Positions 24,964-32,773 of a stretch of DNA of 64,000 nucleotides are shown here, in pieces. The stretch comes from Thermoplasmata archaeon (GTDB lineage Archaea; Thermoplasmatota; Thermoplasmata; Halarchaeoplasmatales; Halarchaeoplasmataceae). The stretch is from positions 1-64,000 of the forward strand of contig PWHR01000097.1 of assembly GCA_003554965.1 (NCBI GenBank). The letters run 5' to 3'. The notes under the pieces are model-generated. The model did not search any database, was not told the origin of the DNA, and saw only the letters and a list, made by a program, of their open reading frames with translations. The position numbers and the translations under genes are program-made. Within the stretch, counting starts at the first letter, position 1, and every line of letters begins with the position of its first letter.

Positions 24964-27582
24964 TTGAGCGAATTGACACCGATGATGAAACAGTATTACG
25001 AGATAAAGGATCAGCATCAAGATTCCATAGTATTTTTCAGGATGGGGGATTTCTACGAGATGTTCGATGAGGACGCTGAGACAGCTTCCGAGGAATTGGA
25101 TATAGCTCTGACTTCTAGAGACAAAGACGGCGACGATCCTATACCTATGGCTGGTGTTCCTTATCACTCAGTAGAAAGCTATCTCCAGAGGTTGATAGAT
25201 AAGGGCTATACCGTGGCTATAGCAGAGCAGACCCAGGACCCGAGTGAAGCCTCCGGTATAGTCGATCGAGAGGTGGTGAGGGTCGTTACCCCCGGTACGG
25301 TCATTGACGAAGGCATGATAAAGGACTCTTCCAACAACTTTTTGATGTGCGTCTATGGGAAGAAAGGGTTCGGTGTAGCGGCCGCGGACGTCTCAACAGG
25401 AGATTTCTTTGTAACTGAGGTAGAAGATAAAGGTGATATGTTTTCTGAGGTCCTTCGCTACGAACCCACTGAGTGTATCCTCCCCAGATCGCTTTACGAG
25501 GATGAAGATTTTACCGAAGAGTTAGAACAGGAAAATGAGATGATGATCCATACCCACAAAGAAGAAGCGTTCTACACCGCAGAGGAAGAGATCCTGGATC
25601 ATTTTGGAGTAGATTCTCTCTCTCCACTAGGTCTTGAAGACAGGGAGAAAGCTGTCAAGGCTGCCGGTGCGGTACTCAGTTATTTAAAAGAAACGCAGAA
25701 GAGGGCCATGGATAACATACGTCGGCTTCGATTCTATTCCAGCGATGAGTACATGACTTTAGATGCCACCACCCTGAAAAACCTAGAGATCTTCAGGAAC
25801 CTGAGAGAGAGAAGCAAAGAGGGGACTCTGCTCAGCGTTCTCGATGAAACAGTCACCGTGATGGGCTCTAGAAAGCTCAGGAACTGGCTTCAGCAGCCCC
25901 TGCTTGATATCGAAAGGATAGAAAAAAGGTTGAATGCCGTGGAAGTGCTAACAGATAGTATATTCCTGAGAGATGATATAAGAGATGAATTGAGCGATAT
26001 CTATGATATAGAAAGGCTGATCAGCAGGGTGGTTTACGGCAATGCGGACGCTAGAGACCTTCTAGCCATAAAGGATGCACTATCGAGGATCGAACCGGTC
26101 AAGGATCTCCTCAAGGAACAGAAGAGCGATGATGAAAGATGGACTAAACTTAAAGAACTAGAGAAGCGGATAGATCCTTTAAAACAAATAAGAAAAAAGA
26201 TCGATTCAGCCGTAGTCGATGATCCTCCCGCGACTATCAAGGAAGGAGGCATAATCAAAGAGGGTTATGATGAAGAGCTGGACGAACTCAAAAGGAAGGC
26301 CAAGCAAGGAAAAGAATGGATAAATTCCCTTGAAGAAAAGGAGAAAGAAAACACGGGGATAAACAAGTTGAAAGTGGGCTATAACAAGGTTCACGGATAT
26401 TATCTTGAAGTACCTAAATCCAAAACAGATAAAGTTCCAGAACACTACTCAAGGAAACAGACTTTGAAGAACTCTGAAAGATACTATACCGAAGAATTGA
26501 AAGAGAAAGAAGAAGAGATAATAAGTTCAGAAGAAAAGATGGAAGCCTACGAATATGAACTTTTTAAAAAGTTGAGAAAGAAAGTGGGTGAAGAAGCAGA
26601 AAGATTTCAGAAGACCGCAGAAGCAGTGGCTGAAATAGATGTTTTAGCGAACTTCGCTCACGTATCTATAAGGAACAATTACAACAAGCCGGAAGTCTAT
26701 CCTGGAGGAAAGATAGAAATAAACGGAGGTAGGCATCCTGTTGTGGAAAAGACTATTGATGAAAACTTCGTGCCGAACGATGCTCTTCTGGACGACGTTC
26801 ACAATCAGTTCCTGATAATAACCGGGCCTAACATGTCCGGTAAATCCACCTATATGAGGCAGGTTGCTCTGATAACCTTGATGGCCCAGATAGGTTGTTT
26901 CGTTCCTGCCGAGAAAGCTAAGATCGGAGTCGTTGATAGGATCTTCACCCGGGTCGGTGCTTTAGACGACCTAACGAAAGGACGCTCCACATTCATGGTG
27001 GAGATGGTGGAACTAGCCAACATCCTTCACAACGCATCTGAAAACAGCCTGATACTTTTGGACGAGATAGGGAGCGGTACAAGTACCTTTGACGGATTGA
27101 GCATCGCCTGGTCTGTTACCGAATACATAAGTAGAGAGATAAAAGCTAAAACCCTTTTCGCCACCCATTATCACGAGATAACGGAATTGGAAAAATCGAT
27201 GCCGAACGTGAAGAATTTGCACGTCGCTGCGAAAGATACTGGGGATGAGGTCACTTTCTTGAGGAAAGTGAGAGAGGGAAGCACCGACAAGAGCTACGGC
27301 ATCCACGTCTCTTCTTTAGCCGGACTTCCGGAGCCAGTGGTTGAAAGATCTCACGATATATTACAGCAGATAGAAGAAGATCATACCATCGAGATGAAGA
27401 ATCACGAGGGACCAAGATTCACGCAGATGGTATTCGATGTTGAAGAGGATAGCGGTGATGAAGGCCCTAAAAGTGATTCGCACCCTGTTTTAGAGAGATT
27501 AAAAGAACTTGAAGTCGAAAGCATGACGCCTATAGATGCGATGAATGAGTTATGGAAGATCAAGGAGGAATTGGAGGATTGA
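24964..27582 (+). CDS. mutS: DNA mismatch repair protein MutS
   Basis: 872 residues, close to bacterial MutS1 length. The mismatch-binding Phe-X-Glu is in MGDFYEMFDE (about 26-35). The connector, lever and clamp domains follow. The ATPase domain carries Walker A GPNMSGKSTYMRQVA (about 620), Walker B LILLDEIGSGT (about 697) and the ATHYHE segment, then a C-terminal dimerisation tail. It starts with TTG at 24964 behind AGGAGGT. Together with mutL 8 bp downstream it forms a bacterial-type mismatch repair operon, which among archaea is known mainly from lineages thought to have acquired it by transfer. Confidence 0.95.
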   Translation: MSELTPMMKQYYEIKDQHQDSIVFFRMGDFYEMFDEDAETASEELDIALTSRDKDGDDPIPMAGVPYHSVESYLQRLIDKGYTVAIAEQTQDPSEASGIVDREVVRVVTPGTVIDEGMIKDSSNNFLMCVYGKKGFGVAAADVSTGDFFVTEVEDKGDMFSEVLRYEPTECILPRSLYEDEDFTEELEQENEMMIHTHKEEAFYTAEEEILDHFGVDSLSPLGLEDREKAVKAAGAVLSYLKETQKRAMDNIRRLRFYSSDEYMTLDATTLKNLEIFRNLRERSKEGTLLSVLDETVTVMGSRKLRNWLQQPLLDIERIEKRLNAVEVLTDSIFLRDDIRDELSDIYDIERLISRVVYGNADARDLLAIKDALSRIEPVKDLLKEQKSDDERWTKLKELEKRIDPLKQIRKKIDSAVVDDPPATIKEGGIIKEGYDEELDELKRKAKQGKEWINSLEEKEKENTGINKLKVGYNKVHGYYLEVPKSKTDKVPEHYSRKQTLKNSERYYTEELKEKEEEIISSEEKMEAYEYELFKKLRKKVGEEAERFQKTAEAVAEIDVLANFAHVSIRNNYNKPEVYPGGKIEINGGRHPVVEKTIDENFVPNDALLDDVHNQFLIITGPNMSGKSTYMRQVALITLMAQIGCFVPAEKAKIGVVDRIFTRVGALDDLTKGRSTFMVEMVELANILHNASENSLILLDEIGSGTSTFDGLSIAWSVTEYISREIKAKTLFATHYHEITELEKSMPNVKNLHVAAKDTGDEVTFLRKVREGSTDKSYGIHVSSLAGLPEPVVERSHDILQQIEEDHTIEMKNHEGPRFTQMVFDVEEDSGDEGPKSDSHPVLERLKELEVESMTPIDAMNELWKIKEELED

Positions 27583-27589
27583 GTAGATA

Positions 27590-29284
27590 ATGAGCGAAAT
27601 AAAAGTCTTGTCAGAAGAGACAATAAATCAGATCGCGGCCGGAGAGGTGATCGAGAGACCGGCTTCAGTGGTTAAAGAGCTTGTTGAGAACTCTTTAGAT
27701 GCGGGAGCAAATGAGATCGATGTCGAAGTTGAGGATGGAGGAAAGAAGAAGATCAAAGTGAAAGATAATGGTAAAGGCATGACAAGGGAAGAGGTTCGAT
27801 TAGCGTTCAAAAAACACGCTACAAGCAAGATCGAAGATATCGAAGATTTAAATGATCTGAACAGTCTAGGCTTCAGAGGAGAGGCTCTTCCAAGTATAGC
27901 CTCGGTTGCTAAGACGACTGCTTTGACCAAACCGGAAGATCAGGTGGAAGGAACGAGGATAGTGATACATGGAGGAGAACTCATTGAAGTAGAAGAAGAA
28001 GGCTGTGCAACAGGCACTTCTATAGTAGTAGAGGAACTGTTCTACAACACCCCTGCCAGGAAAAAATATCTCAAAAAAACAAACACTGAACTGGCTCATG
28101 TGAGTGAAGTGATAACTCGGAACGCGATCACTAACCCTGAGGTTCAATTTTCTTTGAAACATGAAGGTAGAGAACTCACCTTCGTTCCGAAATCCGGTTC
28201 GATGTTAGAGAACATCAAAGCCATTTATGGAAAAGAGATTGCGAAGAAGATGGTAGAAGTGGAGTACGATGAAGATGGTTTAGTTGTAGAGGGATATGTG
28301 AGCAGACCGGAGATCAATCGTTCTAATAGGAGACACATGTTCACTTACGTGAACTCCAGGTACGTGAACAACAATATCTTGAAAAGAGGTGTGGTGGATG
28401 GTTACTCCACTCTGTTGAAGAAAGGAAGATATCCTTTGGCTTTTTTGAACATCGAGATCGAGCAAGAGAAGATAGATGTGAACGTCCATCCTACCAAGAC
28501 CAAGATTAGGTTCTTAGAAGACGAGAAAGTGCAGGAGAAGATAGCTGAGGCGGTAAAATCAACATTGCTTGAAGAGGATCTAGTTCCTTCCATCTCCGAG
28601 AAGAAAGAAAAAAGTAAAGTCGAGAAATCAAAAAAAGAAGAGGACAAGATAGATACTTCTAAACAATCCCGTTTAGAGATGGATGAAGAAACGGAGGTGC
28701 AGGAATCAAAACTATCACACATGACCGTTATAGGGACGATAAAAGATACTTACGTGGTGGTTGAAACTCCTTCCGGGATGGCGGTAGTGGATCAGCACGC
28801 CGCTCATGAAAGGATAAATTACGAAGATCTGAAAGACAAGGTAGATGACAAGATCGACAGCCAAAAGTTGGTCTCACCTAAGACTATAGAACTCCAGCCG
28901 AAAGAGGCAGCGGTGTTGAGAGCCAATGAAGAACTGATGGACAAGCTGGGTTTCGACCTAGATCATTTCGGCAAGACCACCTTCCGGATACGAGGCGTCC
29001 CTGTGATCTTCGACGAAATACAGGAGAAGGAGATACTTCATTCAGTACTGGACGAGTTGATGGATAAGAAAGGCACCAGCTTGGAAGAGAGGCGGGAGGA
29101 GATGGTAAAATACATGGCGTGCCACTCTTCGGTTACTTCTGGAGACAAGCTTTCACCGACCAAAGCCAAAGATCTCCTCGAAGATCTGGGCAGGACGGAA
29201 AATCCCTTCACATGTCCGCACGGCAGGCCTACTGTAGTTAGTTTCACGGAAAAAGAGATAAAGAAGTGGTTTAAGAGGACATGA
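27590..29284 (+). CDS. mutL: DNA mismatch repair protein MutL with endonuclease motifs
   Basis: 564 residues. N-terminal GHKL ATPase: INQIAAGEVIERPASVVKELVENSLDAGA (about 10-38), then DNGKGM and LGFRGEAL. The C-terminal domain keeps the metal-dependent nicking motifs DQHAAHERINYE (about 397), ACHSSVTSGD (about 505) and CPHGRP (about 543), as in MutL proteins from organisms without MutH. A low-complexity acidic/basic linker (about 330-375) joins the halves. It receives the signal from MutS and nicks the strand to be repaired. Confidence 0.95.
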   Translation: MSEIKVLSEETINQIAAGEVIERPASVVKELVENSLDAGANEIDVEVEDGGKKKIKVKDNGKGMTREEVRLAFKKHATSKIEDIEDLNDLNSLGFRGEALPSIASVAKTTALTKPEDQVEGTRIVIHGGELIEVEEEGCATGTSIVVEELFYNTPARKKYLKKTNTELAHVSEVITRNAITNPEVQFSLKHEGRELTFVPKSGSMLENIKAIYGKEIAKKMVEVEYDEDGLVVEGYVSRPEINRSNRRHMFTYVNSRYVNNNILKRGVVDGYSTLLKKGRYPLAFLNIEIEQEKIDVNVHPTKTKIRFLEDEKVQEKIAEAVKSTLLEEDLVPSISEKKEKSKVEKSKKEEDKIDTSKQSRLEMDEETEVQESKLSHMTVIGTIKDTYVVVETPSGMAVVDQHAAHERINYEDLKDKVDDKIDSQKLVSPKTIELQPKEAAVLRANEELMDKLGFDLDHFGKTTFRIRGVPVIFDEIQEKEILHSVLDELMDKKGTSLEERREEMVKYMACHSSVTSGDKLSPTKAKDLLEDLGRTENPFTCPHGRPTVVSFTEKEIKKWFKRT

Positions 29285-29307
29285 ATAGAAGTGGAAGAGC
29301 GATAATA

Positions 29308-29315
29308 TTTTAAAT
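29308..29315 (+). promoter_or_regulatory. TATA box before the tRNA-Gln repeat array
   Basis: TTTAAATA, preceded by ATAATAT, lies about 38 bp before the first tRNA-like repeat (29347) and about 165 bp before the mature tRNA. No clear TATA box lies between the repeats and the tRNA. If this is the promoter, the precursor includes both repeats as a long leader. Confidence 0.45.
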
Positions 29316-29346
29316 AAGGTCTTTTATCCCGCTCTAACCACGTAAC

Positions 29347-29473
29347 AGCCCCGTGGTGTATCGGAATCAAAGATTCCTTCTTCCACTGCACTAGTTCGCT
29401 TTACTCACTAGCCCCGTGGTGTATCGGAATCAAAGATTCCAAATTACCACTGCACTAGTTCGCTTTACTCACT
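29347..29473 (+). repeat. Two tandem repeats carrying the tRNA-Gln 5' end
   Basis: Two units, 29347-29409 and 29410-29473, are almost identical. Each begins with AGCCCCGTGGTGTA, the first 14 nt of the tRNA-Gln that follows. Each then has the perfect hairpin GGAATC-AAA-GATTCC, a CCAC that can pair back with GTGG, and the segment GTTCGCTTTACTCACT. The second unit ends exactly at the first base of the tRNA. The units do not encode the rest of a tRNA, so they are not tRNA genes. Confidence 0.85.
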
Positions 29474-29546
29474 AGCCCCGTGGTGTAGAGGTCAATCATG
29501 TGAGGTTCTGGTCCTCGCAACGGCGGTTCGAATCCGCCCGGGGCTA
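29474..29546 (+). tRNA. tRNA-Gln (anticodon CUG)
   Basis: 73 nt, cloverleaf folded by hand. The acceptor arm AGCCCCG pairs with CGGGGCT and the discriminator is A. The D arm has a weak three-pair stem. The anticodon stem is TGAGG/CCTCG with loop TTCTGGT (anticodon CTG, reading CAG). The T arm is GGCGG-TTCGAAT-CCGCC. No CCA is encoded, as usual for archaea. It is followed by GGCTAT...ATAGCC, a hairpin that begins inside the tRNA end. Confidence 0.9.
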
Positions 29547-29630
29547 TCATTTTTATAGCCATGATGAAACGTAGGACTTAACGCGGTGATAGGATCTATT
29601 TAAAATGAGCGAGATTCATCCAAGGCAAAG

Positions 29631-29654
29631 ATTTTTATATTTAGGTGCGCCTAA
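29631..29654 (+). promoter_or_regulatory. TATA box and DtxR/MntR-type operator of the ZIP gene
   Basis: ATTTTTATAT (29631-29640) is followed at once by TTAGGTGCGCCTAA (29641-29654), with inverted TTAGG/CCTAA half-sites. This is the operator form bound by DtxR-family metal-dependent repressors (IdeR, MntR, SirR). It lies between the TATA box and the ATG at 29667, so a bound repressor would block transcription when the metal is plentiful. Confidence 0.75.
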
Positions 29655-29666
29655 CCTCATCTAATC

Positions 29667-30422
29667 ATGTGGATGGACTTGTTAGTTATCACTTTAATAG
29701 GACTGGCGGCCGGAGTTATAGGGACAACTGCTGGAGGTTTATCCGTAGTATTAATCAAGACGATAAGTAATAGATTATTGAGTATTCTTCTCGGCTTCTC
29801 CGCAGGTGTGATGGTCGCTATAACCTTTGAAGAACTCATACCTCACGCTGTCGAAGATTATAATATTTGGACAGCCACCTTGGGAATCCTATTAGGGATC
29901 GGGATCATAGGTATTTTAGACATCAATTTTCCTCACAGGCATTTTTCTATGTCTATAGATGGGGATAAAGAGCGGGCGAAACAACTCAAAACAGGTGTTC
30001 TTCTGAGTGCAGGAATTGCGATGCATAACTTACCAGAGGGTGTAGCTATCGGGGTTACGTTCTTAGTGAGTTTTGAGGCGGGTATTGGGATCGCGATTTT
30101 GATGGCCATCCACAACTTCCCTGAAGGTATGGCAGTAGGTGCTTCGATGTGTGTCGGAGGTGTGAAGGGTTCTAAAGTGGCTTTGACCACGATTCTAGCG
30201 GGAGTTCCCATGGGTATAGGGGCTTTCATCGGCGGCGGTTTAGAAGACGTCTCGGATTTTACAAAGTCTATCGCTTTTGGTTTCGCCGCCGGTGCGATGT
30301 TATACATCGTATTCGATGAGTTGATTCCAGATGCACACCGAAAGATGAAAGGTCATTACGCGATCATGGGTATCCTTTCAGGTATAATATTGGGTATAAT
30401 CTTCATCGACCTCCTCCACTGA
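29667..30422 (+). CDS. ZIP family divalent metal transporter
   Basis: 251 residues with eight membrane helices. The metal-binding motifs are in helix IV AGIAMHNLPEGVAIG (about 116-130) and helix V MAIHNFPEGMAVG (about 148-160), the two HNxPEG sequences of the ZupT/GufA-type subgroup. It imports Zn, Fe or Mn into the cytoplasm. The DtxR-type operator in the promoter points to iron or manganese control. Located between two tRNA genes that are flanked by unusual repeats. Confidence 0.88.
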   Translation: MWMDLLVITLIGLAAGVIGTTAGGLSVVLIKTISNRLLSILLGFSAGVMVAITFEELIPHAVEDYNIWTATLGILLGIGIIGILDINFPHRHFSMSIDGDKERAKQLKTGVLLSAGIAMHNLPEGVAIGVTFLVSFEAGIGIAILMAIHNFPEGMAVGASMCVGGVKGSKVALTTILAGVPMGIGAFIGGGLEDVSDFTKSIAFGFAAGAMLYIVFDELIPDAHRKMKGHYAIMGILSGIILGIIFIDLLH

Positions 30423-30499
30423 AAAAACCCTAGAAAGGACAAATGATAATAATAAGTAGACATTTTTTGGCATGTCCCTGTTTGATTAGAATCAGTATT

Positions 30500-30578
30500 C
30501 AATACGGGCCCTTGGGCACATGTCGAAACAGAAGTTCCAACGGCACCCAAGGCTTCCTTGTTCGCTATCACTCAATAC
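30500..30578 (+). repeat. Repeat carrying the tRNA-Arg 5' end upstream of the tRNA
   Basis: CAATACGGGCCCTTGGG occurs at 30500-30516 and again at 30573-30589, 73 bp apart. The second copy spans the start of tRNA-Arg. Between them CCTTGGG (30510-30516) can pair with CCCAAGG (30546-30552), and GTTCGCTATCACTCA (30560-30574) closely resembles the element in front of tRNA-Gln. Same arrangement as at the tRNA-Gln gene, but with one unit. Confidence 0.8.
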
Positions 30579-30652
30579 GGGCCCTTGGGGTAGTCCGGAT
30601 AACCTTTCGGCTTTCGGAGCCGAGGCTGGGGGTTCAAATCCCCCAGGGTCCG
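30579..30652 (+). tRNA. tRNA-Arg (anticodon UCG)
   Basis: 74 nt. The acceptor GGGCCCT pairs with AGGGTCC, discriminator G. The D arm contains GGGTAGTCCGGATAACC. The anticodon stem is TCGGC/GCCGA with loop TTTCGGA (anticodon TCG, reading CGA). The T arm is GGGGG-TTCAAAT-CCCCC. No CCA is encoded. Confidence 0.9.
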
Positions 30653-30709
30653 CTAATAATTCTTCGATTTTTAGCGGTGAATCAGAATCTCTGATTCTGA
30701 TGGGTCCGC
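30646..30709 (+). repeat. Hairpin segment flanked by copies of the tRNA-Arg 3' end
   Basis: GGGTCCGC at 30646-30653 (the end of the tRNA plus one base) is repeated at 30702-30709. Between the copies are CCGCTAA/TTAGCGG (30650-30656 with 30671-30677) and a perfect 9-bp hairpin ATCAGAATC-TCT-GATTCTGAT (30681-30701). The hairpin and its preceding GTGAATC resemble the GTGTATCGGAATC hairpin upstream of tRNA-Gln. The rest of the gap up to 30847 holds a weak CCTCTA/TAGAGG inverted repeat and no gene that I can see. Confidence 0.6.
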
Positions 30710-30847
30710 CATCAGACGTTCGGGATGTGCTTCGGTTCGCCTCCTCTATATCTATGACAATATTGTAGAGGTCTATTTCCGCTGAAGCCGCCGTCTTTAT
30801 CAGCACAAACCGAACGCTAAGATCACTACTAGCAGAGGTTTCAACGA

Positions 30848-31624
30848 TTATCCGTAGAGTGGGGGATACGCCGAATCCCTTTCCATGTCGTTCTGTGCCT
30901 GTTTCGCCTTTTCGACCATCTGAGCGTACTGCTCTTCCAACTCTTCGGCCATCTTGATCAAGGAGCTTGTCTCTATGTCGATGTTTTCGTGTTCTGAGAA
31001 CTTTTCCAGCAGAACGGCTGATGCCTTCGGGTCAGGCATTTGCGGGTTTCCCTCTACGAACATACCTATCCCCTTGGCTTTCTTCTCGTTAGCGTGGAGA
31101 AGTAGTGAGCTGGAGATACCCGAAACAGCCCCGCGAGAGATGACCTCTATGTCGAGATCCTCTGCTATCGATCTTGCATCGTGGCAGCTTAAGACTCCCC
31201 AGACTTTCTTTTCTTCCTTTTCCTCCCCGTCGCTATCGTTCTCTGGTATAGCGTCAAATATGATCACTTCGTTCACCCCGCTATCAAGTCCAAAATCTAT
31301 TATCGCTTCCGCCAGCGAGTCGGCCAGGTTCGGAGGTATGATCATATCTGATTTTACGAGAAGGAACTCATCCCCAGCGAAGAAACGAACGGGCCTTCTA
31401 GGGATACCCTCAAAGATCACCGCAGTCGGAGGAAACTCTGGACAGTCCACAGAGGCGACCTGTTCAAGCTCGAGAGTATTTATCAACTGTTCCGAGGCAA
31501 TCCCTCCGATGAGTCCGGTCCCGGGGAATCCCGCTACGAGTACGTCGTATTGGGGAAAATCTTCTTCCTCTAATATTATATCAAAGCATATATCTTTTTC
31601 GTAACTTATCCTTTCCTTTGCCAT
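30848..31624 (-). CDS. PAC2 family protein (proteasome assembly chaperone-like, DUF75)
   Basis: 258 residues. The N-terminal domain has VLVAGFPGTGLIGGIASEQLI (about 29-49) followed by the FFAGDEFLLVKSDM strand, characteristic of the archaeal PAC2/DUF75 family. The C-terminal 60 residues are helical. The eukaryotic relative helps assemble the 20S proteasome, and archaeal members are widespread but uncharacterised. The ATG at 31624 is chosen because GGAGGTGAT (31638-31630) precedes it by 5 nt. The GTG at 31633 is inside that site. Confidence 0.83.
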   Translation of the reverse strand: MAKERISYEKDICFDIILEEEDFPQYDVLVAGFPGTGLIGGIASEQLINTLELEQVASVDCPEFPPTAVIFEGIPRRPVRFFAGDEFLLVKSDMIIPPNLADSLAEAIIDFGLDSGVNEVIIFDAIPENDSDGEEKEEKKVWGVLSCHDARSIAEDLDIEVISRGAVSGISSSLLLHANEKKAKGIGMFVEGNPQMPDPKASAVLLEKFSEHENIDIETSSLIKMAEELEEQYAQMVEKAKQAQNDMERDSAYPPLYG

Positions 31625-31760
31625 AAATATCACCTCCGTTAAAGGAAAGTGTTTCCTCTCTTTTTAATTTTTGTTCTATTTCGGAACCTACATTTACACA
31701 CATCCCCTACCCTACACTAGACCACTGATGTATTTCAACTTTTGAAGAAGTAGGGCTAGA

Positions 31761-31880
31761 TCAACTAGAACTCAATATTCCCTCGATCTCGTCTTCAGTT
31801 TCTATTATTCCGTACCTCAGAGGAACTTTTCTTTCTCATAGAATCCTCCGCTGTCGTAAACTTTCCCTTTCCTACAGTTT
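31761..31880 (-). pseudogene. Possible decayed gene fragment
   Basis: The 300-base gap between the PAC2 and cyclophilin genes has no intact gene. On the minus strand two short frames that look protein-like sit end to end. One reads VYDSGGFYEKEKF (about 31864-31823) and, after a one-base shift, the other continues RYGIIETEDEIEGILSSS and stops at 31761. The upstream frame soon meets a stop. This looks like the 3' end of an inactivated gene, but I cannot name the family and the evidence is slight. Confidence 0.25.
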
Positions 31881-31926
31881 TATACCTTATCGGCAGGTAT
31901 GGTTCTTTTGATCCAGTAGGTTTACT

Positions 31927-32685
31927 TCATACTTCATCTTCTTCATCTTCTTCAAGCCGACTCAACAAAAATATGATCCCGACCGCTGAGATGAGAGACA
32001 ATATGACTAGGATGAATATCGTGTTTCTGTAGAACGGAGTACTTTCTTCCTCAACATCCCTATCTTCTACATCATTCCCCCCATTTACTGGCTCATAGCC
32101 TGTCACAGTAACTTCTTCTATCATAACGTCTTCCACCGGCACATCATCATGTCCTTCGACATTCGTTGTCTCCATCTGCGCTATAGAGTCTACTACGTCC
32201 ATACCGCTTATCACTTGACCAAAAACGCAGTAGCCGTGTCCGTCTCCAGCGTTATCCCAATCTAAATCTGGATTGTCTTCATGATTTATAAAGAATTGAC
32301 TTGAAGCGGAGTCAGGGTCCTGTGTCCTAGCCATGGCGACGGTTCCGCGTTCATTTCTATGACCGCTCTGTTCTGCCTCGTTCTCGATCGGATCGTAAGT
32401 TGGCTCCTTATCCTCCATACCTGGGTAAAATCCACCACCCTGGATCATGAAGCCTTCGATAACGCGGTGAAATATCAATCCATCATAAAAACCATCCTCC
32501 ACATAACGAATGAAATTCTCTACCGTTACAGGAGCATCGTTTTGGTACAATTCTAATTCTATGGTGCCCTCACTTGTCTCTATAGCTACAACAGGATTCT
32601 CTTCTGAGGAAGCCTCGGTGATCGTGGTCGAACTCATCAGTAAAGCCATGATACCAATACAGACCAAAGTTCTTATTGAGTTCAT
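31927..32685 (-). CDS. Secreted cyclophilin-type peptidyl-prolyl isomerase with C-terminal anchor
   Basis: 252 residues. A signal peptide (about 1-26) is followed by a cyclophilin domain (about 28-195): FHRVIEGFMIQGGGFYPG (active-site Arg and Phe), GTVAMARTQDPDSASSQFFINHEDNPDLD and GHGYCVFGQVISGMDVVD. A short acidic linker leads to a C-terminal membrane helix (about 222-243) with an acidic tail. It should catalyse proline isomerisation outside the cell while bound to the membrane. Cyclophilins with this anchored form are unusual among archaea but known. Confidence 0.88.
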   Translation of the reverse strand: MNSIRTLVCIGIMALLMSSTTITEASSEENPVVAIETSEGTIELELYQNDAPVTVENFIRYVEDGFYDGLIFHRVIEGFMIQGGGFYPGMEDKEPTYDPIENEAEQSGHRNERGTVAMARTQDPDSASSQFFINHEDNPDLDWDNAGDGHGYCVFGQVISGMDVVDSIAQMETTNVEGHDDVPVEDVMIEEVTVTGYEPVNGGNDVEDRDVEEESTPFYRNTIFILVILSLISAVGIIFLLSRLEEDEEDEV

Positions 32686-32773
32686 GAGTTTACTATACCC
32701 CTTTAGATTAAAAATTTTGCTGTAGAAACCTCTAGTGAGAGGTTTTTTATATTCCTATTATTTTACATTGTCC

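Noticed and set aside
29347-29473. Repeats at tRNA-Gln as a CRISPR array or as split tRNA halves
   Set aside because: Only two units without variable spacers, and they carry just 14 nt of tRNA; no second half and no bulge-helix-bulge junction is seen.
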